A DNA stretch of 64,000 bases from Acidobacteriota bacterium (GTDB lineage: Bacteria > Acidobacteriota > Thermoanaerobaculia > Multivoradales > JBCCEF01), in the NCBI GenBank assembly GCA_039030395.1, contig JBCCEF010000009.1, positions 1 to 64,000 on the forward strand, written 5' to 3'. Made by a program: the position numbers and the translations under genes. The notes under the pieces were generated by a model. That model had not been told where the DNA came from and made no database searches. It saw only the letters and a program-made list of their open reading frames with translations. How positions within the stretch are numbered: position 1 is the stretch's first letter; every line of letters begins with the position of its first letter. Shown piece after piece: positions 23,285-31,793 of the stretch.

Positions 23285-24529
23285 CTAGTCCACGCGGCGC
23301 ATGACGAGGGACCCGTTGGTCCCTCCGAAGCCGAAGGAATTGGTGATCGCCGCTTCGAGGTTCGGCACCTCGCGGGCTTGGTGGGGTACGAAGTCGAGAT
23401 CGCAGCCTTCGCCGGGCTCGTCGAGGTTGAGGGTGGGAGGCAAGGTGCGCTCCTTGAGCGCCAGGGCCAGGATGCCCGCTTCCAAACCGCCGGCAGCGCC
23501 CAGCAGGTGGCCGGTCGACGACTTGGTGGAAGACACCGCCAGCCGGTGGGCGTGATCGCCGAAAATGCGGTGGACGGCCTGCACTTCGCCGAGATCGCCC
23601 AGCGGCGTGGAGGTGCCGTGGGCGTTGATGTAGCCGATCGTCTCCGGCGCCACCTCGGCGTCGGACAGGGCCTCCGCCATCGCCCGGGCGGCACCGTCGC
23701 CATCCGGTAGCGGCGCCGAGATGTGGTACGCGTCACCGCTCATGCCATAGCCAACGATTTCGGCGTAGATCTCCGCCCCGCGCGCCTTGGCCGCCTCCAG
23801 CGTTTCGAGCACCAACACCCCGGCTCCCTCACCGATCACGAAGCCGTCGCGGTCCTTGTCCCACGGACGCGAAGCTTTTTCCGGCTCGTCGTTGCGGGTC
23901 GAAAGCGCCCGCATGGCGGCGAAGCCGGCAAGCGAAAGCGGGGTGATCACCGCTTCGGTACCGCCGGCGAACATGACGTCCGCATCGCCCCGCTGAATCA
24001 GTCGGAAAGCGTCCCCCACGGCGTGCAGGCCGGTGGTGCAGGCGGTGCAGGGCGCCGAGTTGGGGCCGCGCAGGCCGTGGCGGATGGACACCTGCCCGGC
24101 CGCCATGTTGACGATCAGGCCGGGAATGAAGAACGGTGATACGCGCTTCGGCCCGCGGTTGAGCAGGGTTTCGTGCATCGACTCGATGAGCGGCAAACCG
24201 CCGATGCCGGAGCCGATCATGGCCCCGGCCCGGTCGCGATCGACGTCATCGAGCACCAGCCCCGAGTCCTCGAGGGCGAAGTCCGCCGCCGCCAGGGCGT
24301 AGTGGATGAAGGTGTCGCTCTTCTTGACTTCCTTCTTGTCCACAAAGTCTTCCGGATCGAAGCCGTGGACCTCGCCGGCGATGCGCGACGGATAGTCGTC
24401 GGTGACGTCGAACCTGGTGATCCCGCCGATGCCGCTCCGCCCGGCGAGCAGACCTGTCCAGTTGACCTCTGTACCGATACCCAAGGGCGACAGGAGGCCG
24501 ACTCCGGTGATGACCACGCGGCGTTTCAT
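23285..24529 (-). CDS. fabF: 3-oxoacyl-[acyl-carrier-protein] synthase II
   Basis: 414 residues, normal length. Condenses malonyl-ACP with growing acyl-ACP chains in the cytosol. Starts MKRRVVITGVGLLSPLGIGT. Catalytic Cys in NSAPCTACTTGLHAVGDAF; the two His are in YINAHGTSTPLGD and STKSSTGHLLGAAGGLEA. Ends NSFGFGGTNGSLVMRRVD. All catalytic residues present. It is the last gene of the cluster, 52 bp after acpP. Confidence 0.97.
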   Translation of the reverse strand: MKRRVVITGVGLLSPLGIGTEVNWTGLLAGRSGIGGITRFDVTDDYPSRIAGEVHGFDPEDFVDKKEVKKSDTFIHYALAAADFALEDSGLVLDDVDRDRAGAMIGSGIGGLPLIESMHETLLNRGPKRVSPFFIPGLIVNMAAGQVSIRHGLRGPNSAPCTACTTGLHAVGDAFRLIQRGDADVMFAGGTEAVITPLSLAGFAAMRALSTRNDEPEKASRPWDKDRDGFVIGEGAGVLVLETLEAAKARGAEIYAEIVGYGMSGDAYHISAPLPDGDGAARAMAEALSDAEVAPETIGYINAHGTSTPLGDLGEVQAVHRIFGDHAHRLAVSSTKSSTGHLLGAAGGLEAGILALALKERTLPPTLNLDEPGEGCDLDFVPHQAREVPNLEAAITNSFGFGGTNGSLVMRRVD

Positions 24530-24581
24530 GGCAGGAAGCTGTTGGGGTTGAGGGATTGGGCCCGGAAGCCCGGAAGGGAGA

Positions 24582-24824
24582 TCAGTTCTCGCTCTTGGGG
24601 TTGGCGTCGATGTACTTGACGGCGTCTTCGACGGTGGCGATCTTCTCCGCCTCCTCGTCCGGAATCTCGATTCCGAACTCTTCCTCGAAGGCCATCACCA
24701 GCTCGACGATGTCGAGGGAATCGGCTCCCAGATCATCCGTGAAGCTCGCGCCGGTGGTGACCTCATCAGACTCCACACCGAGCTGCTCGACGATGATTCC
24801 CTTGACCTTATCTTCAGTAGACAT
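24582..24824 (-). CDS. acpP: acyl carrier protein
   Basis: 80 residues, acidic. The phosphopantetheine attachment Ser36 lies in the [20 protein letters not shown] motif. Carries acyl chains between the Fab enzymes. Start ATG 24824 follows AAGGAGGA. Placed between fabG and fabF, the usual order. Confidence 0.98.
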   Translation of the reverse strand: MSTEDKVKGIIVEQLGVESDEVTTGASFTDDLGADSLDIVELVMAFEEEFGIEIPDEEAEKIATVEDAVKYIDANPKSEN

Positions 24825-24904
24825 AGTTCGTTTTCCTCCTTCTGGCAGTCTCTCGGACCACGCGGTTGTAACACAAAGGCTCCGGTGAGTCTATGTACAG
24901 AGCC

Positions 24905-25639
24905 TCAGATATACAGTCCTCCGGACACGTTCAGAACGTGGCCGGTAATGTATCCCGCCTCGTCGCTGGCCAGGAAGGCCGTGGCGGCGGCGATGTCGTC
25001 AACGGTTCCGATCCGTTTCAGGGGGATGGCTCCGGTCAGTTCTTGGCGCGACGCTTCCGGCAGCCGCTCGGTCATCGCCGTGGTGATGTACCCCGGCGCC
25101 ACGACGTTCACGGTGATGCCCCGGCTCCCCAGCTCCTTAGCCAGCGACTTGGTGAAGCCGACGAGGCCCGCCTTCGAGGCGGCATAGTTGGCCTGGCCGG
25201 GATTGCCCATCAGGCCGACCACCGAAGAAACCGACAGGATCCTCCCCCAACGCTTGCGCATCATGCCCCGCACGAGCGCCTTGGTCAATACGAAGGCGCC
25301 GGTCAAGTTGGTGCGGAGCACCCGGTCCCAGTCGTCCAAGGACATGCGGGCGAGCAGATTGTCGGCGGTGATGCCGGCGTTGTTGACCAGGATCTCGACC
25401 TCCGCCGGCAGCTCCGCCACCCGCTCCTCGACGGCCGCCCCGTCGGAAAGATCGAGGGGGAAAACGTGTGCCGTGCCGCCCGCATCGGTCAGCTCCGCCG
25501 CCACCTGCTCGAGGCGCTCTCGGTTGCGCGCCGCCAGGATCACCGTCGCCCCGTCCGCCGACAAGCGGCGCGCGATGGCCTCACCGATGCCCTGCGAGGC
25601 CCCGGTCACCAGGGCCGTCCTGCCTTCGAATCTCGTCAC
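24905..25639 (-). CDS. fabG: 3-oxoacyl-[acyl-carrier-protein] reductase
   Basis: 244 residues from GTG 25639 (VTRFEGRTALVTGASQGIGE), with GGGAG just upstream; a longer frame runs to 25795 but that extension is arginine-rich antisense-like text. The NADPH-binding TGASQGIGE, the NNAGIT motif and the catalytic Ser-Tyr-Lys (SVSSVVGLMG and NYAASKAGL) are present, as in all FabG short-chain reductases. Ends TGHVLNVSGGLYI. Reduces the 3-keto group during elongation. Confidence 0.96.
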   Translation of the reverse strand: MTRFEGRTALVTGASQGIGEAIARRLSADGATVILAARNRERLEQVAAELTDAGGTAHVFPLDLSDGAAVEERVAELPAEVEILVNNAGITADNLLARMSLDDWDRVLRTNLTGAFVLTKALVRGMMRKRWGRILSVSSVVGLMGNPGQANYAASKAGLVGFTKSLAKELGSRGITVNVVAPGYITTAMTERLPEASRQELTGAIPLKRIGTVDDIAAATAFLASDEAGYITGHVLNVSGGLYI

Positions 25640-25710
25640 GTCGTTCTCCCGCAAGTTTTGAGCTTCCGCCCCAATCGGGCGAAATCTCGTCGGCCGAAAG
25701 GGTATCTCAG

Positions 25711-26655
25711 TCAGGCTTCCAGCGCGCGGTAGGCCTCCGCCTCGCCGATGGCGACCTGGCTGGAGCCGCGGGCGATGCGCCGGATCATGCCGCAAAGCAC
25801 CTTGCCTGGGCCGAGTTCGCAGAAGCGCCCGACCCCCAGCTCGCCGACCATCGTCTCGATCGACTCCACCCAGCGCACCGGGCTGTCGATCTGCCGCACT
25901 AGCGCGTCGCGCGCTTGGGCGCCGGAGGTCACCGGCCGGGCATCGACGTTGGTCACCACCGGCACCGACGGATCACGAAACTCCGTCGCCGCCAGCGCCT
26001 CGGCCATGGCCTCCCGGGCCGGCGCCATCAACGAACAGTGGAAGGGCGCGGACACCGGCAGCATCACGGCTTTCTTGGCGCCGGCCGGCTTCGCCAGTTC
26101 AACGGCGCGTTCGACGGCGGCCCTATGGCCGGCGATCACAATCTGCCCCGGCGCGTTGTAGTTCGCCACGGAGCACACCTGGTCGCCGGCGGCCTCGCCG
26201 GTGATCGCCGCCAGCGCATCGCCATCGAGGCCGAGAATCGCCGCCATGGTGCCCTCCCCTGCGGGCACGGCGAGCTGCATCTGCTCGCCGCGGCGGCGCA
26301 CCAGGCGTAGAGCGTCGGCAAAGGTCAACACCCCGGCCGCCACCAGAGCGGAGTACTCGCCAAGGCTGTGGCCGGCCACCGCTGCGGCTTCGAACTTGCC
26401 GGGGCCGGCCTCCCGGTCGCGGGCCACCACGCGATGAACCGCGGTGGAAACCGTCAGCAGTGCCGGCTGGGTGTTGGCGGTGAGGCGAAGGTCCTCTTCC
26501 GGACCTTCCCAGCACAGGGTCGACAGAGCAAAGCCCAAAACGTCGTCGGCTTCGGCGAAGACGTCCCGCGCCTCGCTCCAGCCTTCCGCCCAGTCCTGGC
26601 CCATGCCCACCTTCTGGGATCCCTGGCCGGGAAACACAAATGCCGTCTTCGCCAT
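25711..26655 (-). CDS. fabD: malonyl-CoA:ACP transacylase
   Basis: 314 residues, normal length. Starts MAKTAFVFPGQGSQKVGMGQ. The nucleophile Ser is in AAVAGHSLGEYSALVAAG; the His is in SAPFHCSLMAPA. It loads malonate onto ACP. Upstream is plsX, with no fabH between, although fabH often sits there. Confidence 0.96.
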   Translation of the reverse strand: MAKTAFVFPGQGSQKVGMGQDWAEGWSEARDVFAEADDVLGFALSTLCWEGPEEDLRLTANTQPALLTVSTAVHRVVARDREAGPGKFEAAAVAGHSLGEYSALVAAGVLTFADALRLVRRRGEQMQLAVPAGEGTMAAILGLDGDALAAITGEAAGDQVCSVANYNAPGQIVIAGHRAAVERAVELAKPAGAKKAVMLPVSAPFHCSLMAPAREAMAEALAATEFRDPSVPVVTNVDARPVTSGAQARDALVRQIDSPVRWVESIETMVGELGVGRFCELGPGKVLCGMIRRIARGSSQVAIGEAEAYRALEA

Positions 26656-26689
26656 GACCTTCAGACTCCCTCTCTTCTAAATTTAAACT

Positions 26690-27751
26690 TCAGCTCACCG
26701 GCGCTTCGAGCGGGCGACTTCCCAGCAAACGCTCTTCCTCACTGTGCAGCTCGGCGATCTTGTCGCGAATCTTATGGTGGAGGTTCGCACCGCAGAACTC
26801 CACCGCCCGCCGGATCGAACTCAAAATCGCCCGGTCGTTCGACCGGCCGTGGCCGATGAAACAGCCGCCCTCGACCCCCAGCAGCGGTGCCGCGCCGTAC
26901 TCGCGGTAGTCCGTACGGCGGCGGAACTGGTCGAAGGCCGGTTTCGCCATCAGGTAGCCGAGGCGGGTGTGCACCCCCTTCTCCAGCTCCTCCCGCAGCA
27001 TGCGGCCGAGGAGCTGGGCGAGGGATTCGGCGCTCTTCAACACCGCGTTGCCGACGAAGCCGTCGCACACGATCACGTCCACCGCCCCGTTGAACACGTC
27101 GCTACCTTCGACATTGCCGACGAAGTTGAGGCCGGTGGTCTTGAGCACCTTGAACACCTCGCGGGTCAAATCCGTGCCCTTGCTCTCTTCCTCGCCGATG
27201 GAGAGCAGGCCGACTTTGGGCGCCGGTGTGCCCACCACCTCCTGGGCGTAGAAGTGGCCCATCACAGCGAACTCCCGGAGCTGCTCCGGCCGGGTATCGA
27301 CGTTGGCGCCGACGTCGAGCAACACCGTCCTCCCGTAACCGTTCGGCAGCACCGCCGCCAACGCCGGCCGATCGACTCCGGCGACGGTCCCCACCACCAT
27401 CTTGGCGCTGATCATGGCGGCGCCGGTGTTGCCGGCGGAGACCATCGCCTGCGCCCGCCCATCGCGCACCAGTTCGGCGCAGCGACGGATGGAAGACTGG
27501 CGTTTCTTTCGGATGGGGGTGATCGCCGGCTCGTCCATCCGGACGGCCTCCGGCGCGTGAACCACTTCAATGCGCTCGGCCCGCATGCATTCGGCGGCCT
27601 TGGAACCGCCGGACTTCAGCTCTCTGCGGATCGCCTCTTGGTCACCGACCAGCAGGATCCCGGTGCCGTCTTCGTGGGCCGCGCGGCAGGCGCCGCGCAC
27701 CACCGCCCGTGGCGCGTGGTCTCCTCCCATGGCATCGACGGCGATCCACAT
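26690..27751 (-). CDS. plsX: phosphate acyltransferase PlsX
   Basis: 353 residues from ATG 27751 (MWIAVDAMGGDHAPRAVVRG); the frame is open further upstream but homology starts here and repeat copy 3 occupies the space above. PlsX converts acyl-ACP to acyl-phosphate, the first step of phospholipid synthesis with PlsY. Typical blocks are PIRKKRQSSIRRCAELV, VSAGNTGAAMISAKMVVG, VDVIVCDGFVGNAVLKSAE and LLGVEGGCFIGHGRSNDRAI. It links membrane lipid synthesis to the fab genes that follow. Confidence 0.96.
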   Translation of the reverse strand: MWIAVDAMGGDHAPRAVVRGACRAAHEDGTGILLVGDQEAIRRELKSGGSKAAECMRAERIEVVHAPEAVRMDEPAITPIRKKRQSSIRRCAELVRDGRAQAMVSAGNTGAAMISAKMVVGTVAGVDRPALAAVLPNGYGRTVLLDVGANVDTRPEQLREFAVMGHFYAQEVVGTPAPKVGLLSIGEEESKGTDLTREVFKVLKTTGLNFVGNVEGSDVFNGAVDVIVCDGFVGNAVLKSAESLAQLLGRMLREELEKGVHTRLGYLMAKPAFDQFRRRTDYREYGAAPLLGVEGGCFIGHGRSNDRAILSSIRRAVEFCGANLHHKIRDKIAELHSEEERLLGSRPLEAPVS

Positions 27752-27850
27752 CAGCAGTTTTCGGCAGTCCGCAGGACGGACCTGAGAAAGCGAAATTCTA
27801 ACAAAGGCCCGCGTCTTCACCGCAGGCCGCAGTGAGCCTCTCGCAGCCCG

Positions 27851-27952
27851 CGACCGGGCCCGAAGGGCGAGGCGGCGGCAGCGCCGCCGTGGACGGGGGT
27901 GAACCGCAAGGAACAACGTTTCTTGCGGTGAGGGGGGCGCCCTAGCCCCCCT
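27851..27952 (-). repeat. post-stop-codon palindromic element, copy 3
   Basis: Read on the minus strand: AGGGGGGCTAG, GGCGCCCCCCTCACC, then a hairpin ACCGCAAG...CTTGCGGT (27903-27929), then TTCACCCCCGTCCACGGCGG, CGCTGCCGCCGCC and TCGCCCTTCGGGC. It follows the rpmF stop codon and its hairpin, in the same orientation as rpmF, as copies 1 and 2 follow their genes. Confidence 0.75.
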
Positions 27953-27961
27953 GACATCCCG

Positions 27962-28015
27962 GTCAGCAGACCTGCTGAAAAGATGCGCGAAGCGCTTCTC
28001 CAGCAGTCTGCTGAC
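27962..28015 (-). terminator. long hairpin touching the rpmF stop codon
   Basis: GTCAGCAGA (27962-27970) and TCTGCTGAC (28007-28015) pair, and inside them CTGCTG (27972-27977) with CAGCAG (28001-28006). Together a ~15-bp stem with one bulge. It begins at the rpmF stop codon and probably ends or attenuates the yceD-rpmF transcript before plsX. Confidence 0.6.
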
Positions 28016-28200
28016 TAGAGAAGGTCTTTGGGCTCAATGACGTCGCGGCCGCGGTACGAACCGCAGGCGCGGCAGGCGCGGTGCGGCATCTTGGTCTCAC
28101 CGCACTCGGGGCACAGCGACGCGCTCGGGCGCGAAAGGGCGTCATGGGCCCGGCGCCGGTCACGGCGAGCCTTGGATGTACGTCGTTTTGGATTGGCCAT
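28015..28200 (-). CDS. rpmF: ribosomal protein bL32
   Basis: 61 residues: [20 protein letters not shown], then two Cys pairs CPECG and CRACG. The four Cys make this the zinc-binding form of L32. The protein belongs to the large ribosomal subunit. It follows the DUF177 gene by 79 bp, the conserved yceD-rpmF pairing found in many bacteria, and precedes plsX. Confidence 0.97.
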   Translation of the reverse strand: MANPKRRTSKARRDRRRAHDALSRPSASLCPECGETKMPHRACRACGSYRGRDVIEPKDLL

Positions 28201-28279
28201 GGCTTCTAACCTTTAGCTGCGGACCGGCCTCATCGCCGGTCCAGAATTCTTCTGTTTCGTCCTGCCCTTTCGCCCATCG

Positions 28280-28807
28280 TCAATTGGACAGGCGGTCCTT
28301 GAGCTGCGCGAGAGCGGCCCAGCGCGGATCCGGCTCTTCTTGGCCGCAGTCGCAAGTCCCGTCGTTCAAGTCCTCGCCGCAGCGTGCGCACAGTCCCCGG
28401 CAGTCGTCCCGACAGAGGGGCTGCATTGGCACGCCGAGGGTTAGATGCTCGATCAGCAGCGGCCACGTATCGAACTCCTCACCGTCGTGGTAGAGGATCC
28501 CGAGATCGTCCGCCCGGAGTTCGATCTCGTCGTCTTCCGGCGGTTCGTCGATCACCACCAGCAGTTCGACGTCCCCTTCGAGGTCGCGCTCGAACTCCGT
28601 CAGGCAGCGATCACAGCGCAGCCCTTGACTGGCTTCGAGGCGGGCGCGCAGAAAAAAACCGCCCTCTACCTCCACCACCCGACCGCGCCAGATGACCGGC
28701 CCGAGGACCACCAGCTCGTCGATGCCGCCCAGTTCCCCCACCGGCACCAACAGCGTTTCGTCCCATTCGATGGGCTGAACCCGCGCTTCATCGAGACGAA
28801 TCTTCAT
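28280..28807 (-). CDS. yceD: DUF177 (YceD-like) protein
   Basis: 175 residues. The DUF177 pattern is present: GLRCDRCLTEFERDLEGDVE with a CxxC, a middle segment DDLGILYHDGEEFDTWPLLI, and the tail PLCRDDCRGLCARCGEDLND with further Cys, ending DPRWAALAQLKDRLSN. YceD is thought to help 23S rRNA accumulation; its place before rpmF is conserved. Start ATG 28807. Probably the first gene of the cluster reaching to fabF. Confidence 0.93.
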   Translation of the reverse strand: MKIRLDEARVQPIEWDETLLVPVGELGGIDELVVLGPVIWRGRVVEVEGGFFLRARLEASQGLRCDRCLTEFERDLEGDVELLVVIDEPPEDDEIELRADDLGILYHDGEEFDTWPLLIEHLTLGVPMQPLCRDDCRGLCARCGEDLNDGTCDCGQEEPDPRWAALAQLKDRLSN

Positions 28808-28923
28808 GGTGAGAACCGGAGTGATCGAGGACGCTCGGCAACCGCCGAGCGCGATCCGGGATCAAATAGTACCGATCCCCGAACCGAACGATGAGCCTAC
28901 GCTAACGGGAGAACGCCTGTCAA

Positions 28924-30291
28924 TTAGGCTTTGGCCGGGCAAATCCCCAAATCCACCAACCGCTCGGAGACGGCAGACAGCAGCTCTCCCTCGCCGTCCT
29001 CGATGCCCAGATCCGCCAGGTGGGCGCCCACCGCCTCGTACAGGTCGCTCGCCACGTCCTCCTCCGGATAGGGCGCCAGGGGCGGCACCGGCGGGCTCGG
29101 CTGGAGCTTCCGCCGCACCGTCTCCTCCACCGCCCGGGCGTAGCCGGCGGCGGTGTGCTCCAGGGTGTGTGCTCCGAGCATGTAGCGGCGGGCGTTGGCG
29201 CCGAGGGAGCGGCGCAGGCCGGCATCTCCGGCCAGCAGCTCGAGGGTGCGAGCAAGGGTCTCTTCCTCGCCCTGGCGGGGATCGATCTTGGCGACACAAC
29301 CGTCCGGAATCTCGGCGAAGGCGCCGGCGTCGCTCACCACCACCGCCTTGCCAAGGGCGAGCAGGCGCATCAGCACCGCCGAGGTTTCGCCGGCGGTCGG
29401 ATAACGCAGATTGAGGGCGATGTCGGAAACGGTCAGGTAGCGCTGGAAGGTCACCATCGGTGTGCGCCCGATCCAACGAACGCCCACCCCCAGCTCGCCG
29501 GCCAGGCGCTCCGCGAGTTCGAGGCGCGGGTCGGCATCGCCCACCAGCAGGAATAGGGCCTCCGGATACCGCCGCCGCAGCCGAGCGAAGGCCCGCAGGC
29601 AAACATCGATGCGCTTCGGCCGCGACAGGAAGCCATAGGTCGCCACCAGCAGCCCGGCGGCGGGCAGATCGAGCGCCGCTCGCAGGGCTTGTCGGTCGCC
29701 GGCCTCGGCTTCGGCCCCCAGGCTGAAGTGCTGCGGCACGGCGAACACCTCCGCCGACGGGCGGCTGGCGAGGATCCGCTGCCGCGCGGTCTCACCGTGA
29801 ACGATCACCGCCCGCGAGGCATCCACCGCCCGCTCGAAGAGCGGATAGCGCCAAGGGTCCACCGGAATGCCGGTGGTGAGCATGCGGCGGCCCAGGCGAT
29901 GGCCGGTCGATCCGGCGCAGTAGCGCAGCAGTTGGAGGTACGCGTCGGCGTCGCCGGCCACCACCGTCAGCTCCCGCAGCATGTGGTGCAGCACATACTC
30001 GTGCAGCACCAGCACACCCGGCACCTCCTGCAGCGCCCGGTAGAGCGGCCCATGGAAGAGCGGGTGGTTGCCGATCTGGTAGACCGCCGCGTCGTACTCC
30101 CCGGCGCGCCGCGGAAAATCGCTCACCGGCCGCACCGTGAAGCCTTCGGCCAGCTCCTCGCTCGGTCGGTAGTCCGCCTCGGTGTAAAGGTCGAGGTTCC
30201 AGTGCTCGGCCAAGGCCGGCAGTAGCTCGGCGCTGTAGTCGGCGATCCCCGAGGGGCGCGGCGGAAGCGGGCTCAGGTAGGCGACGCGCAT
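28924..30291 (-). CDS. GT4-type glycosyltransferase, 455 aa
   Basis: Starts MRVAYLSPLPPRPSGIADYS, the GT-B N-terminal fold of family 4 enzymes. Middle: TYGFLSRPKRIDVCLRAFAR, LFLLVGDADPRLELAERLAG. The donor-site E-x7-E region reads RYPTAGETSAVLMRLLALGK. A C-terminal extension of ~80 residues follows the core. It transfers a nucleotide-activated sugar, substrate unknown. Last gene of the leftward exopolysaccharide operon, 10 bp from the gene before it. Confidence 0.88.
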   Translation of the reverse strand: MRVAYLSPLPPRPSGIADYSAELLPALAEHWNLDLYTEADYRPSEELAEGFTVRPVSDFPRRAGEYDAAVYQIGNHPLFHGPLYRALQEVPGVLVLHEYVLHHMLRELTVVAGDADAYLQLLRYCAGSTGHRLGRRMLTTGIPVDPWRYPLFERAVDASRAVIVHGETARQRILASRPSAEVFAVPQHFSLGAEAEAGDRQALRAALDLPAAGLLVATYGFLSRPKRIDVCLRAFARLRRRYPEALFLLVGDADPRLELAERLAGELGVGVRWIGRTPMVTFQRYLTVSDIALNLRYPTAGETSAVLMRLLALGKAVVVSDAGAFAEIPDGCVAKIDPRQGEEETLARTLELLAGDAGLRRSLGANARRYMLGAHTLEHTAAGYARAVEETVRRKLQPSPPVPPLAPYPEEDVASDLYEAVGAHLADLGIEDGEGELLSAVSERLVDLGICPAKA

Positions 30292-30300
30292 CGCTCCCCC

Positions 30301-31350
30301 CTACTCCGTCAGCCGCGCGATGACGTGGTCCCAATCGATATCCGCCACGGCGCCTTCGCCAGCGGCGCCGAGGCGGCTGGCGAGTTCGCGGTCCGCCGCC
30401 AGGGCCGCCATGCGCCGGCCGAGGGCGGCATCGGCGCCGGCCTCACACACGTATCCGTTCTCGCCGTCCACCACGAATTCGAGCACCCCGCCGGCGTCGG
30501 AAGTGGTGAGCACCGGCTTGCCGGCCTTGAAGGCCTCGATGGTCACATAGCCGTAGTCCTCGTCGAAGGGGGCGTAGAACACCGCCAAGCAGTCCCGGTA
30601 GTAGGACACCAGCTCGTCATCCGACACCCAGCCGGGCAGCTCCAGCCGGTCGGCCACCCCCAACTGCTCCGCCAGGGCCTCCAGCTGCTCGCGCTCCGGC
30701 CCGCGGCCGGCGATCACGCAGCGCACCCCCGGCGCATGGGGCATCGCCCGGATCAGCAGTTCAAAACGCTTCGGCTGCACCAGCCGGCCGGCCGAAAAAA
30801 CGTAGTCGCCACTCTTGTTCGACTCTGGGCCCGGCGACAGCCGTGGGGCGAGCTTGGAGGGCGGGTACAGACTCTCGGCGGTCAGCCCCAAGTGGCGCTC
30901 CAGGCGTCCGGCGACGTTCTGCGAAATGGCAAAGCGCCGGCGCGCCTCGGACAGGCTGCGGCGATCCATGGTGTGGACCATCTCGACCACCCGCTCGTCG
31001 CGCGGCGAGTCGTCGAAGTTCGAGTAATGGGTACCGCGCAGGTCGTAGATCTGGCGCACCTGGTGCACCAGCCACACCACCTTGCGCGGATGGCGCACCA
31101 GGTAGGACGGAAAGCGGGTACAGATCACCCGGTCGATGGTCTTTTCCTCGACGGCGGTGACGTCGAGGAGGCGCCAGGCAAGAGCGCTTTCCAAGAGCGC
31201 CCGGCGGCTCGCCATGCTGAAGGGCAGCCGCACCAGCTCGACCTCGAAGTCGCGCTTCGCCAGCTCCTCGACCAGCGACTCGGCGAGGATCTCTGCGCCG
31301 CCCCACAGGAAGGGCATCTGGCTGTTGCAGACCAGAATGCGCTGGCTCAT
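30301..31350 (-). CDS. GT4-type glycosyltransferase, 349 aa
   Basis: Starts MSQRILVCNSQMPFLWGGAE. GT-B fold: YVFSAGRLVQPKRFELLIRA, CVIAGRGPEREQLEALAEQL and donor site AVFYAPFDEDYGYVTIEAFK with E-x7-E. The ATG overlaps the stop of the coiled-coil gene (ATGA), so the genes are co-translated. Cytosolic enzyme, part of repeat-unit or polymer assembly; sugar not known. Confidence 0.9.
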   Translation of the reverse strand: MSQRILVCNSQMPFLWGGAEILAESLVEELAKRDFEVELVRLPFSMASRRALLESALAWRLLDVTAVEEKTIDRVICTRFPSYLVRHPRKVVWLVHQVRQIYDLRGTHYSNFDDSPRDERVVEMVHTMDRRSLSEARRRFAISQNVAGRLERHLGLTAESLYPPSKLAPRLSPGPESNKSGDYVFSAGRLVQPKRFELLIRAMPHAPGVRCVIAGRGPEREQLEALAEQLGVADRLELPGWVSDDELVSYYRDCLAVFYAPFDEDYGYVTIEAFKAGKPVLTTSDAGGVLEFVVDGENGYVCEAGADAALGRRMAALAADRELASRLGAAGEGAVADIDWDHVIARLTE

Positions 31351-31793
31351 TCGGTTCCGTCCCCTGCCCGCTCCGGGTCGTCAGCCAGCCGCTCTTCGAG
31401 GGTGCGCAGCCGGCGGTCGATGCCGTCGAGGGCTTCGAGCAGGCGCTCCTGGGAGCCGGTGAGTTCCTCCAGCAGCTGCCCGGCGATGCGATTGTAGGCG
31501 TTCTGCTGCTCCAGCACCGGCCGGGCAAACCACTTGGCGAAGAGGTGAAAGAACCCCTTGCGGGCAAAGACCAGCAGCCGCCCCAGCACCGGCCGTGGCG
31601 ATACCGGCAGCGGCTCGTCGACAAACTCCCGGCGGCGCAGCTCGGCGAGCTGCAGGCGGGTTTCTTCGCGTCGTTCGCCGAGGCTCGCCAATTCGCCCTG
31701 GCGCAGGCGCACGCCAGCGCGCACCCGCTCCAGCACTTCGGCGACGCGCTCGCGATCCACGAGGTTCTCTTTCGGCGGCGGATGTTCGCTCAC
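31347..31793 (-). CDS. small coiled-coil protein in the exopolysaccharide operon
   Basis: About 148 residues from GTG 31793 (VSEHPPPKENLVDRERVAEV). The start overlaps the stop of the membrane glycosyltransferase (GTGA) and the stop overlaps the next ATG (ATGA); the same frame is open far upstream, but only as antisense-free overlap of the previous gene. Two heptad-rich helices flank a short hydrophobic region (RLLVFARKGFFHLFAKWFAR): one at VRAGVRLRQGELASLGERRE, one at LLEALDGIDRRLRTLEERLA. It resembles helical proteins that sit beside glycosyltransferases and may organise them at the membrane (inference). Confidence 0.65.
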   Translation of the reverse strand: MSEHPPPKENLVDRERVAEVLERVRAGVRLRQGELASLGERREETRLQLAELRRREFVDEPLPVSPRPVLGRLLVFARKGFFHLFAKWFARPVLEQQNAYNRIAGQLLEELTGSQERLLEALDGIDRRLRTLEERLADDPERAGDGTE

